This document shows, in pieces, positions 8,026 through 16,325 of a stretch of 64,000 bases of DNA. Numbering within the stretch: position 1 is the first letter of the stretch; each line of letters starts with the position of its first letter. Source of the DNA: Pseudomonas japonica (GTDB lineage: Bacteria > Pseudomonadota > Gammaproteobacteria > Pseudomonadales > Pseudomonadaceae). Under the pieces are notes generated by a model, which worked only from the letters and a program-made list of their open reading frames with translations, was not told the DNA's origin and did not search any database. The DNA lies in NCBI RefSeq assembly GCF_013522925.1, contig NZ_JAAMQU010000009.1, forward strand, positions 62,001 through 126,000. The letters are read 5' to 3'. Made by a program: the position numbers and the translations under genes.

Positions 8026-9560
8026 AAGCCATTGTTGGGAAATCCCCGTTGATCCGGCTGAACCCTGACGATAACGTCGCGATCGCCCGGTTTTCGCTGG
8101 ATCCGGTGCCGCTGGACGAATTGGGTGGCGCCAGCCCCCGCGAGCGCATTACCCAGGGCCACAAGGTCGCCATTCGGGCCATCACCGAGGGCGACGCAGT
8201 CATCAAATACGGCCAGATCATCGGCTACGCCACCCGCGACATCGCACTGGGTGAACATGTACACACGCAAAACCTGGCCATCGGTGAAGTGGTGCTCACG
8301 CACGAATTCTGCGTGGATGCGCGCGAGCCTGACCTGATCGCCCCGGCCGAGCGTGCCATCTTCATGGGCTACGGGCGCCCCAATGGCCAGGCCGGCACCC
8401 GCAACTACATCGCGATCCTTTCCTCGGTGAATTGCTCGGCCACCGTGGCCAAGGCCGTGGCCGCGCACTTCACCCGCCCGGGGCCACTGGATGCCTTCGC
8501 CAATGTGGACGGCGTGATTGCACTCACCCACGCGGGCGGCTGCGCGATCAACACGCAAACCGAGGGCTACCTGTACCTCACCCGCACCATGGCCGGTTAC
8601 GCGACCCACCCCAATGTAGGTGGCGTGTTGATGATCGGGCTGGGCTGCGAAACCAACCAGATCCCGGCGATTCTCGAGGCTCACGGCCTGGAGGAAGGCC
8701 CGACGTTCCGCACCATGACCATCCAGAACAGCGGCGGCACCCGTAAAACCATCGAAGAAGGCATCGCCGCGCTGACCGCCATGCTGCCCGCGGTGAATGA
8801 CATCCAGCGCACACCGCAACCGGCCAGCCTGTTGCGCCTGGCGTTGGAGTGCGGCGGCTCGGATGGCTATTCAGGTATTTCCGCCAACCCCGCGCTGGGC
8901 TATGCCGCCGACCTGTTGATCCGCAATGGCGGCACCGCATGCCTGTCGGAAACGCCGGAAATCTACGGCGCCGAGCACTTGCTCACCCGCCGCGCCGCCT
9001 CTCCGGCCGTTGCCGACAAACTGCTCGCGCGCATCGAGTGGTGGCGCGATTACGCGGCCCGCAGCAAAGCGGAGCTGAACAATAACCCGTCCCACGGCAA
9101 CAAGGCGGGCGGGCTGACCACCATCCTGGAGAAATCCCTCGGCGCGGTGGCCAAGGGCGGAACCACCCGCCTCAATGCCGTGTACGAATACGCCGAACGT
9201 ATCGACCAGCCCGGCTTTGTGTTCATGGATACCCCTGGCTACGACCCGGTGGCCGTGACCGGGCAGGTTGCCGGCGGCTGCAACGTGATCTGCTTCACCA
9301 CAGGGCGCGGCTCGGTGTCCGGATTCAAGCCCGCCCCTTCGCTGAAGCTGGCCACCAACACCTCCATGTACGAACGAATGCAGGAGGACATGGACATCAA
9401 CTGCGGCACCATCGTGACCGGCGAAGAAAGCATCGAGCAGGTGGGGGAACGCATTTTTAGAACCATCCTGGCGACAGCGTCTGGCGAACACACCGCCAGC
9501 GAACTGTTCGGCTATGGCGACAACGAGTTCGTGCCGTGGCAGGTAGGCGCGATCATGTAA
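8022..9560 (+). CDS. UxaA-family sugar-acid dehydratase (altronate/galactarate dehydratase type)
   Basis: 512 residues in the full-length UxaA/GarD arrangement. An N-terminal SAF domain (about 1-95) covers LNPDDNVAIA and GEHVHTQNLAIGE. A large catalytic domain begins FMGYGRPNGQAGTRNYIAI, with the conserved HAGGC segment, GLGCETNQ and the ECGGSDGYSGISANPALG block typical of the family. Relatives dehydrate D-altronate, D-galactarate or similar aldonates to 2-keto-3-deoxy acids in a metal-dependent reaction. It is translationally coupled to the GntR gene. In this locus it is the best candidate for the dehydration step after lactone opening. Whether it acts on L-fuconate, altronate or another acid cannot be decided from sequence. 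Confidence 0.9.
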   Translation: MKAIVGKSPLIRLNPDDNVAIARFSLDPVPLDELGGASPRERITQGHKVAIRAITEGDAVIKYGQIIGYATRDIALGEHVHTQNLAIGEVVLTHEFCVDAREPDLIAPAERAIFMGYGRPNGQAGTRNYIAILSSVNCSATVAKAVAAHFTRPGPLDAFANVDGVIALTHAGGCAINTQTEGYLYLTRTMAGYATHPNVGGVLMIGLGCETNQIPAILEAHGLEEGPTFRTMTIQNSGGTRKTIEEGIAALTAMLPAVNDIQRTPQPASLLRLALECGGSDGYSGISANPALGYAADLLIRNGGTACLSETPEIYGAEHLLTRRAASPAVADKLLARIEWWRDYAARSKAELNNNPSHGNKAGGLTTILEKSLGAVAKGGTTRLNAVYEYAERIDQPGFVFMDTPGYDPVAVTGQVAGGCNVICFTTGRGSVSGFKPAPSLKLATNTSMYERMQEDMDINCGTIVTGEESIEQVGERIFRTILATASGEHTASELFGYGDNEFVPWQVGAIM

Positions 9561-9608
9561 CACACCACATGCGACGCAGATCGCAACCGCCTGACGGAGG
9601 AAATAACA

Positions 9609-11171
9609 ATGACAACAATCCAGGACCATTACGACGTCATCATCATCGGCGCGGGCGTGGGCGGTGGTGCGCTGGCCAACATTCTTGCCGGTCACGGCAA
9701 GCGCATCCTGATGATCGAGCGCGGCCCAAGGCTGCCTCGCGAGGACGATAACTGGAGCGTGGACGCGGTATTCCACAAGCGTAAATACGCGGCCAAGGAG
9801 CAATGGCGGGACAAGGACGGCAAACTGTTCAACCCCGGCACCTATTACTACGTAGGCGGTAACAGCAAGTTCTTCGGCGCGGCAACCCTGCGCTTTCGCG
9901 CTCAGGACTTCGAAACGCTGCAACACGAAGGCGGCATCGCGCCGGCGTGGCCGGTGAGCTACAACGAATTCGCGCCTTTTTATGACCAGGCCGAACGCCT
10001 TTTGGGCACCCACGGCACCGCCCGCATGGACCCCTGCGAACCGCCGCGCTCTGGGCCCATGCCGCACGCGGCTATCGGCCACGAGCCAGAAATCCAGGCC
10101 TTCGACAAAAAGCTGCGCGCCCGCGGCTTGCACCCGTTCCCGCTGCCCATCGCTATCGACTATCACCCCGGCGGCGCGTGTATCCGCTGTGCGACCTGCG
10201 ACGGCTTCGCCTGCAAGCTGGGCGCCAAGGGCGACGCCGAGGTGCGCCTGGTAGACCCGGCACTGGCCAAGGGCGATGTGCAATTGATCACCGACACCTA
10301 TGTGCAACGGCTGGTCACCGACCCCAGCGGCCAGCGCGTGACGGAGGTGGACATCCAGCATGAGGGCATGGCGCGCACGCTCAGCGCGGAGCTGTTCGTG
10401 AGTGCTGCTGGCGCGATCAACTCCGCTGCCTTGCTGCTGCGCTCGGCCAACGCGATGCACCCTCGCGGTTTGGGCAATAACCTGTCCGACCAGCTGGGCC
10501 GTAACTACATGGCCCATAACAACACCGCAATGATGGCGATTTCGCCATTCAAGAAGAACCGCGTGGTGTTTCAAAAGTCCATGGCCATCAATGACTATTA
10601 CCTCGCCAATACAGAAAAGCCCTACCCACTCGGCAACGTGCAGGGCCTGGGCAAACTCCAGTCCGGCATGCTTACCGCCAATGCCAGATGGGCGCCTGAA
10701 TGGATGATGGGGTTGTTCTCCGAGCGCAGCGTGGACTGGTGGATCATGTCCGAAGACCTGCCCGACCCAGATAACCGCATCACGGTGGATGAAGACGGCA
10801 AGATTCGCGTGAGCTACACCGCCAACAACCTCAAGGCGCACCAGGAACTGGTGGACGTGTGGACCCGACACATGCGGGCGCTGGGATATCCGCTGATCAT
10901 CACCAACAAGATGGACGTGAAAGTCGCGATGCATCAATGCGGCACGGCACGATTTGGCAATGACCCGGCCACGTCCGTGCTGGACCCGTACTGCAAGGTC
11001 TGGGACGTCGAAAACCTTTACGTGGTAGACGCGTCCTTCCTGCCGTCCTCCACCGCGCTCAATCCTTCGCTGACCATCGTCGCCCAGGCGCTGCGCACTG
11101 GCGAAAAGCTGCTGCGCGACTGGGGCATGAGCGTCTCGATCCCGCAAGAGGTGGCGACGGCTCACATTTAA
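9609..11171 (+). CDS. GMC-family FAD-dependent oxidoreductase with a four-cysteine motif
   Basis: 520 residues. A dinucleotide-binding motif IIGAGVGGG sits at 12-20, followed by IERGPRLPRE. The FAD-contact segment YYVGGNSKFFGAATLRF follows at about 80-96, and the GMC C-terminal active-site elements MHQCGTARFG and ALNPSLTIVAQALR come late. In the middle it has C191, C194, C197 and C202 (CX2CX2CX4C, followed by GAKGDAEV), where many bacterial GMC sugar dehydrogenases carry cysteine clusters. Such enzymes oxidise sugars, polyols or sugar acids and pass electrons to acceptors other than oxygen. No signal peptide is evident, so it is probably cytoplasmic or membrane-associated. A strong GGAGG site precedes the ATG. 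Confidence 0.87.
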   Translation: MTTIQDHYDVIIIGAGVGGGALANILAGHGKRILMIERGPRLPREDDNWSVDAVFHKRKYAAKEQWRDKDGKLFNPGTYYYVGGNSKFFGAATLRFRAQDFETLQHEGGIAPAWPVSYNEFAPFYDQAERLLGTHGTARMDPCEPPRSGPMPHAAIGHEPEIQAFDKKLRARGLHPFPLPIAIDYHPGGACIRCATCDGFACKLGAKGDAEVRLVDPALAKGDVQLITDTYVQRLVTDPSGQRVTEVDIQHEGMARTLSAELFVSAAGAINSAALLLRSANAMHPRGLGNNLSDQLGRNYMAHNNTAMMAISPFKKNRVVFQKSMAINDYYLANTEKPYPLGNVQGLGKLQSGMLTANARWAPEWMMGLFSERSVDWWIMSEDLPDPDNRITVDEDGKIRVSYTANNLKAHQELVDVWTRHMRALGYPLIITNKMDVKVAMHQCGTARFGNDPATSVLDPYCKVWDVENLYVVDASFLPSSTALNPSLTIVAQALRTGEKLLRDWGMSVSIPQEVATAHI

Positions 11172-11194
11172 CCCATTTCCAAGGCAGAACGCAC

Positions 11195-11995
11195 ATGAGC
11201 GGACAACAACAAAAAGACTACGCCAACCTCTTCAACCTCAAAGGCCGCAAAGCCATCGTGACGGGCGGTTCCCGCGGGATCGGCAAAGGGCTGGCGCAAG
11301 CCCTGGCGGCCCAGGGGGCAGACGTTGCGATAGTGGTGCGTTCCTCGTTGGACCGCGCCGAACGCCTGGCAACCGAGTTGCGCGACCAAGGCGTGGACAG
11401 CTTCGCGATACAGGCGGATGTGGCCGTGGAAGCGGACGTGGTGCGCATGGTCGAGGCCGTGATCACCCGCTGGGCCCGCATCGACATCCTGGTCAACAAC
11501 GCTGGCATCGTACTTCCCGCCCACGCTGAGGCCTGCACCCTCAACACCTGGCGCCAGACCATGGCGGTCAACCTGGACGGTGTGTTCCTGGTGTCTCGGG
11601 AAGTGGGCAAGCACATGATCCACCAGCGCGGCGGCTCGATCATCAATATCGGGTCCATGTCCGGGCGGATCGTCAACTGGCCGTTTCGCCACGCGGCCTA
11701 CAACGTCTCCAAGGCAGGCGTGCATATGCTCACCAAGTGCCTGGCGGTGGAATGGGCCGAGCACAACATCCGCGTAAACGCCCTGGCGCCGGGCTACATC
11801 ATGACCGAACTGACCGAAGAGGTACTGCGAGAGCACCCGGATGTGGTCAGCGAACACTGGGCCAAAGGCGCCGTGCAGAACCGCATTGGCAGCGTAGATG
11901 AACTGGCCGGCGCGGTGGTCTACCTGGCCAGCGATGCCTCCTCGTTTACCACCGGGGAAGTGCTGACCGTGGATGGCGGGCTGACACTGCGGTGA
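11195..11995 (+). CDS. Short-chain dehydrogenase/reductase (polyol or sugar-acid type)
   Basis: A classical SDR of 266 residues. It has the cofactor loop TGGSRGIG (23-30), NNAG at 101-104, N126, catalytic S156, Y169 and K173 (YNVSK), and the C-terminal GEVLTVDGGLTLR. The sequence is nearest in style to gluconate 5-dehydrogenase, sorbitol and D-arabinitol dehydrogenase relatives. It follows the GMC gene by 23 bases and ends the GntR-led operon. It faces the AraC gene tail to tail across 18 bases, with no clear terminator hairpin. It could be the 2-keto-3-deoxy-acid 4-dehydrogenase, or a polyol dehydrogenase feeding the pathway. Confidence 0.85.
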   Translation: MSGQQQKDYANLFNLKGRKAIVTGGSRGIGKGLAQALAAQGADVAIVVRSSLDRAERLATELRDQGVDSFAIQADVAVEADVVRMVEAVITRWARIDILVNNAGIVLPAHAEACTLNTWRQTMAVNLDGVFLVSREVGKHMIHQRGGSIINIGSMSGRIVNWPFRHAAYNVSKAGVHMLTKCLAVEWAEHNIRVNALAPGYIMTELTEEVLREHPDVVSEHWAKGAVQNRIGSVDELAGAVVYLASDASSFTTGEVLTVDGGLTLR

Positions 11996-12013
11996 GGCGT
12001 GGCCCGCTCGCTT

Positions 12014-12922
12014 CTACACCCCCGCATCCCGTCGGCGGAATTGCCCCGGCGGCAGGCCGTGGGCCTGGCGGAAGCGGCGGGAGAAGTAGGCTTCGTCGGC
12101 GAAGCCGCACAGAATGGCGATTTCCCCCACCGGGCGGGTACTGTTGAGCAGCAGGTTGCGGGCCAAGTGCATGCGCCGCTCCAGCACCAGTTCGCTGAAG
12201 GTCTTGCCGGTTTCCTTACGCAGCCAGTGGGTGAGGTAGTTGGGCGAGAGGTACGTGGCGGCTGCCACGGTTTTCAGGTCCAGGTCGGGGTCGGCCAGGT
12301 GCTTGCGTACATAGTCGGTCATGCGTGCCAGCGCATCGCGACGGCTGCGTTGGGCCGTATTGCCGGCGGCCAGGGCCGTGAGGGGTTGGGCGTAACGGCG
12401 ACACACGATGCCGATCAGTTGCAGCAGGCACCCCTTGAGCTGCTCGCGGGTGCCGAATTCCCGGTTGCCGTCGAGCTTGCGCATTTGCTCGAGCAGGGCG
12501 AGCACTTGGGCCAGCGGCTCACCTTCAAGCACGAAATCCACCTGGGCCTGAAACCGGAATGGCGTGAGTTCCGGCGCTTGCTGGATCGATACGTCTTCCA
12601 GGTCCAGCGGTGAGCATTGCAAATGCGGCAGTAAGAAATTCTGATCGAAATTGATCAACACGAACCGCCCGCCCTTTGGAGGCGGAATCAGATGAACCCG
12701 GTGGGGCAAGATGAACGCCACGGCATGCTGTGGAAACGGCCGTTCCACATTGCTGACGTAGTGCACCGTGTCCCCGCCCAGGTTGATCTGGATCTGGAAA
12801 TATTCGTGACGGTGCGCTGTCGCTTCGGCGTTCTCCGCGGTTTTCTCCCGGATATAAAAATCCGGCCGCTCGCTGCGCTGTTGCATACCGAACGTAGGCA
12901 CACGGGTAGAAGGTGGCGGCAT
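12014..12922 (-). CDS. AraC-family transcriptional regulator
   Basis: 302 residues. An N-terminal cupin-like effector domain has HRHEYFQIQINLGG and the ILPHRVHLIPPP segment. A C-terminal double helix-turn-helix (about 200-298) includes LKTVAAATYLSPNYLTHWLRK and IGEIAILCGFADEAYFSRRFR-like elements ending GLPPGQFRR. I chose the ATG at 12922 because AGGAG lies five to six bases upstream; an extension to 13030 reads unlike the family. It is divergent from the MFS transporter gene across a 337-base region and probably activates the transporter / FAH / SDR / dehydrogenase set in response to a sugar or sugar acid. Confidence 0.88.
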   Translation of the reverse strand: MPPPSTRVPTFGMQQRSERPDFYIREKTAENAEATAHRHEYFQIQINLGGDTVHYVSNVERPFPQHAVAFILPHRVHLIPPPKGGRFVLINFDQNFLLPHLQCSPLDLEDVSIQQAPELTPFRFQAQVDFVLEGEPLAQVLALLEQMRKLDGNREFGTREQLKGCLLQLIGIVCRRYAQPLTALAAGNTAQRSRRDALARMTDYVRKHLADPDLDLKTVAAATYLSPNYLTHWLRKETGKTFSELVLERRMHLARNLLLNSTRPVGEIAILCGFADEAYFSRRFRQAHGLPPGQFRRRDAGV

Positions 12923-13143
12923 CGTTACTCCTGTTCTGCGACCGTGAAAGATGCGGCCTGCCCCAACATGTAGGACAACTCGAATTTCTGGCGGTGTCAT
13001 CACTGCGAAGGGGTTTACCGCCAAGTCCAAAAAACGCCAGCGCGCCGCACGTTATGAAACCGCTCTGGCGCAGACATCCTACCGCGCAAACCCCCAGGGA
13101 CCCGGAAAATCGCACCGGCCGGATTTCTTGCACTTATTTAACG

Positions 13144-13222
13144 ACCTGCACCAACGGGCCTGTTTTTAACCCCTACCGGCGTTGACCCTGGCCAGTTGTA
13201 CGATAACCTGAAACCTGCACCA
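13144..13222. promoter_or_regulatory. Promoter region with 10-bp direct repeat (ACCTGCACCA), candidate AraC sites
   Basis: The gap 12923-13259 between the AraC gene and the MFS transporter holds no coding sequence I can support. It contains an exact direct repeat, ACCTGCACCA, at 13144-13153 and 13213-13222, 69 bases apart start to start. AraC-type activators usually bind direct repeats in divergent promoter regions, so these are candidate half-sites. The second copy lies about 40 bases before the MFS start codon. Confidence 0.35.
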
Positions 13223-13259
13223 CCAACATCTATCAACAATAATTAGAAGGTGTTCGCCC

Positions 13260-14642
13260 ATGCTCAATACACCGCGCGGCGCTGCATTTGCCCCTCCTCC
13301 CGGTCCCGACAGCGCGACCGCCGCTACCGGCGCTACCGCGTCGGCAAGCCCGGCCAGCCGAGCCGGCGCCCTTCCCACCCGCAGGCGATGGTTCATGCTC
13401 AGCCTGCTGTTGATCGCCACCATCATCAACTATGTAGACCGGGTAAACATCTCCATTGCCGCGCCGTTCATGGCCAAGGACCTGGGCCTGGACAAAATCC
13501 AGATGGGGCTGATTTTCTCGGCCTTCGCCTGGACCTACGCCTTCGCGCTGGTGCCGGCTGGTTTTATTGCCGACCGCTTCGGCTCGCGGGTCACCTATGG
13601 GGCCTCACTGATCACCTGGTCGGCCGCTACCGTGTGCCAGGGCCTGGTGGGCGGCTTTGCTTCGCTGTTCGGCCTGCGCCTGGCCGTGGGGGCAATGGAG
13701 GCGCCGGCATTCCCGGCCAACAGCCGTGCGGTGACGGTGTGGTTCCCGGCCCGTGAGCGTGGCATGGCCAGCAGCATCTATGTGTGCGGCCAGTACCTGG
13801 GCACCGCGCTGTTCACCGGCGCACTGCTGTGGATCGCCACCACCTACGATTGGCGTCATGTGTTCTACAGCACGGGTATCGTGGGCATTGTGTTCGGTGT
13901 GGTGTGGCTGTTCGTGTACCGCGACCCGCTCAACTGCAAGAAGGTCAGCAAGGAAGAATTGCAATACATCGAAGACGGCGGCGGCCTGGTGAAGAGCAGC
14001 CAACAGCGTACGCGGTTCAACTGGCGCCAGGTCACCGAACTGTTCCGCTATCGCCAGGTGTGGGCTATCTGCATTGGCAAGTTCGCCAGCACCTCGGCGC
14101 TGTACTTCTTCCTCACCTGGTTCCCCACCTACCTGATGGAAGAGCGGCAGATGAGCACCATCAAGGTGGGGATCTTCGCCGTGCTGCCGTTCATTGGCGC
14201 CACGGTGGGCATTCTGCTGGCGGGGATCATCTCCGACCTGCTGATCCGCCGCGGCCACTCGCTGTCGTTCGCTCGCAAGCTGCCGCTGGTGGTGGGCTCC
14301 GCGCTAGGGATGTCCATCGTGCTGGTCAACTTCACAGATTCCAACGTGGTGTGTATCGCGGTGCTGACCTGTGCGTTCTTCGCTCAAGGTATTGCGTCCT
14401 CCTCATGGGCGGCGGTGTCGGAAGTGGCGCCCAAGGAGCTGATCGGGCTCACCGGTGGGGTCACCAGCCTGGCCGCGAACATCGGCGGTATTGTCACGCC
14501 CATCGTGATTGGCGCCATCGTGCAAACCACCCACCAGTTCGCCTATGCCTTCTGGTTCATCGGCGCGGTGGCCGCCATCGGCACCCTGTCGTATTCCTTC
14601 CTGCTGGGGCGCCTGCACCGCATCGAGTTGCAGGCCCGGTAA
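13260..14642 (+). CDS. MFS transporter, anion:cation symporter (sugar-acid) family
   Basis: 460 residues with about 12 membrane helices and the ACS-family signature of galactonate/glucarate/hexuronate transporters. This comprises INYVDRVNISIAAPFMAKDL in helix 1, YALG-like F.WTYAFALVPAGFIADRFGSR between helices 2 and 3, and the AMEAPAFPANSRAVTVWFP stretch. A low-complexity Ala/Pro/Ser leader of about 40 residues precedes helix 1. An internal start is possible, but AGAAGGTG lies correctly before the ATG at 13260. It probably imports a sugar acid such as an aldonate, complementing the ABC importer. It is the first gene of the AraC-controlled set and is followed by a strong terminator. Confidence 0.87.
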   Translation: MLNTPRGAAFAPPPGPDSATAATGATASASPASRAGALPTRRRWFMLSLLLIATIINYVDRVNISIAAPFMAKDLGLDKIQMGLIFSAFAWTYAFALVPAGFIADRFGSRVTYGASLITWSAATVCQGLVGGFASLFGLRLAVGAMEAPAFPANSRAVTVWFPARERGMASSIYVCGQYLGTALFTGALLWIATTYDWRHVFYSTGIVGIVFGVVWLFVYRDPLNCKKVSKEELQYIEDGGGLVKSSQQRTRFNWRQVTELFRYRQVWAICIGKFASTSALYFFLTWFPTYLMEERQMSTIKVGIFAVLPFIGATVGILLAGIISDLLIRRGHSLSFARKLPLVVGSALGMSIVLVNFTDSNVVCIAVLTCAFFAQGIASSSWAAVSEVAPKELIGLTGGVTSLAANIGGIVTPIVIGAIVQTTHQFAYAFWFIGAVAAIGTLSYSFLLGRLHRIELQAR

Positions 14643-14658
14643 CAGCGCATCCACCCTT

Positions 14659-14686
14659 GGGGCCGCCAGCGCGCGGCTCCTTTTTT
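14659..14686 (+). terminator. Rho-independent terminator after the MFS gene
   Basis: An eight-base GC stem, GGGGCCGC (14659-14666) pairing with GCGGCTCC (14673-14680) with one G-U pair, and a loop of six bases are followed directly by six T residues (14681-14686). It lies 17 bases after the MFS stop codon, so the downstream FAH-SDR-dehydrogenase genes may need their own promoter or read-through. Confidence 0.8.
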
Positions 14687-14801
14687 ACCCCCGCACGCAT
14701 TGCCCGGTTTCGTCCACTCGCAACGCCGCTTTGTCCAACTTTCGCTTACTCCGCCGCCGTAGGATGAGCCCTGCCCAACCGCGATTACAAGGAACAACAC
14801 C

Positions 14802-15491
14802 ATGGCTGGACTGGCTTTCGAGGCACCGCCTGTGACCACCCTGCCGGTTCGCGACAGCGAACTGCGCTTTCCCGTGGCCCGGGTATTCTGCCTGGGGCGC
14901 AACTATTCCTGGGATGCGGTACCCGGTGCATCGAGGGAGAAACCGCTGTACTTCATGAAGCCCGCCAGCGCCGTGATCGACGCCACGGGTGAAATCCCTT
15001 ACCCGCCCCTCACCGAGGAGTTCTGCCACGAAATCGAACTGGTAGTCGCCATTGGCAAGGGGGGTTCGAACATTGACCCGGCACATGCGCTGGACCACGT
15101 GTGGGGCTATGCCGCCGGGCTGGACCTCACCCGTCGCGACCTGCAAATGGCCGCCAAAGCCGTGGGCCAGCCTTGGGAAGCCGCCAAGGCATTCGACGGC
15201 GCCGCGCCGATAACGGCTTTAATGCCAGCCCAGCGCATCGGCCATCCGCAGGCGGGAGCGATCTGGCTAAGCGTGAACGGCCAGGAGCGTCAGCGCTCGG
15301 ACCTTTCGCGGCAGATCTGGCCCGTGGCGGATGTGATCAGCCAGCTGTCGGCCTACATTACCTTGCAGCCCGGTGACCTGATCATGACCGGCACCCCACC
15401 CGGGGTCGCGCCCTTGCAACCGGGAGATGTGGTCAATGCCATTATCGATGGGATCGGTTCCCTGGAAATGCGCGTTGGCCCGCGCCCCTGA
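14802..15491 (+). CDS. Fumarylacetoacetate hydrolase (FAH) family protein
   Basis: 229 residues, the size of single-domain FAH proteins. The metal-binding acidic residues are visible as E77 and E79 in CHEIELVVAIGK and D108 in GYAAGLDLTRRDLQ. The conserved K52-53 region FMKPASAV and the closing GDLIMTGTPPGVAPLQPGDVV are also present, the latter split here as MTGTPPGV. Family members hydrolyse C-C bonds of 1,3-diketo acids or decarboxylate/hydrate keto acids. In non-phosphorylative sugar pathways, FAH proteins cleave 2,4-diketo-3-deoxy acids to pyruvate plus a hydroxy acid. The SDR just downstream would make that diketo substrate. AAGGA precedes the ATG. Confidence 0.87.
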   Translation: MAGLAFEAPPVTTLPVRDSELRFPVARVFCLGRNYSWDAVPGASREKPLYFMKPASAVIDATGEIPYPPLTEEFCHEIELVVAIGKGGSNIDPAHALDHVWGYAAGLDLTRRDLQMAAKAVGQPWEAAKAFDGAAPITALMPAQRIGHPQAGAIWLSVNGQERQRSDLSRQIWPVADVISQLSAYITLQPGDLIMTGTPPGVAPLQPGDVVNAIIDGIGSLEMRVGPRP

Positions 15492-15535
15492 CCTGATTTG
15501 TCACAGCCTGTTTCCCACACAAGGAGCACCCAACA

Positions 15536-16300
15536 ATGACAACCAACGCCCCTGTGAAAGTCGCCCTGGTGACCGGTGCCGGCAGCGGCATCGGCCGCTC
15601 CGTCGCGCTGGGCCTGCTGGCGGACGGCTTTACCGTAGTCGCCGCTGGCCGCCGCCCCGAGCCGCTGCAGGCACTGGTCGCCGAAGCCGAGGCCCAAGGC
15701 CAGCAGGCGCTGGCGGTGCCGACCGATGTACGCGACCCGGCAAGCGTCGATGCCCTGTTCGCTACCATTGAAGAGGTGTACGGCCGGCTGGATGTGGCGT
15801 TTAACAACGCCGGCATCAATGCACCGGCCGTGCCGGTGGATGAGCTGGACGTGTCGCACTGGCTCAACGTGATCAATACCAACGTGACCGGCGTGTTCCT
15901 GTGCGCCCGCGCCGCGTTCGGGCTGATGCGCCGACAGCAACCGCAGGGTGGCCGGATCATCAATAACGGTTCCATTTCCGCGCACACACCCCGCCCCTTC
16001 ACCGCGCCTTATACCGCCAGCAAACACGCCGTGCTGGGGCTGACCAAGGCGCTGGCCCTGGATGGCCGCGACTACAACATCGCCTGCAGCCAGATCGACA
16101 TCGGCAACGCGCTTACCGAACTGTCGGTGCGCATGACCAAGGGTGTGCGCCAGGCCAACGGCCAGATTGCCGTGGAACCCATGGTGGACGTGAGCCATGT
16201 GGCCGACGCCGTCCGCTACATCGCCGCGCTGCCCCTGAGCGCCAACGTGCTGAACATGACCGTGATGGCCACCAACATGCCCTTCGTGGGCCGCGGCTGA
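15536..16300 (+). CDS. Short-chain dehydrogenase/reductase
   Basis: 254 residues of a classical SDR: cofactor loop TGAGSGIG (13-20), NNAG at 90-93, catalytic S146, Y159 and K163 (YTASK). The C-terminal part is atypical. The usual PG motif after the catalytic helix is [13 protein letters not shown], and the protein ends [11 protein letters not shown] instead of a VDGG motif, which marks a distinct SDR subgroup. It lies 44 bases after the FAH gene with AAGGAG before its ATG. The pairing suggests oxidation of a 2-keto-3-deoxy sugar acid at C4, creating the 1,3-diketone that an FAH enzyme splits (inference). Confidence 0.85.
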   Translation: MTTNAPVKVALVTGAGSGIGRSVALGLLADGFTVVAAGRRPEPLQALVAEAEAQGQQALAVPTDVRDPASVDALFATIEEVYGRLDVAFNNAGINAPAVPVDELDVSHWLNVINTNVTGVFLCARAAFGLMRRQQPQGGRIINNGSISAHTPRPFTAPYTASKHAVLGLTKALALDGRDYNIACSQIDIGNALTELSVRMTKGVRQANGQIAVEPMVDVSHVADAVRYIAALPLSANVLNMTVMATNMPFVGRG

Positions 16301-16325
16301 GCCAGCCCCTTTAGGAGAACACCCG

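Noticed and set aside
8871..11165. A 764-codon open frame on the minus strand opposite the dehydratase and GMC genes
   Set aside because: It is antisense to two clearly conserved genes, rich in His, Arg and Gly as expected from reversed high-GC codons, and has no recognisable motif or ribosome site.
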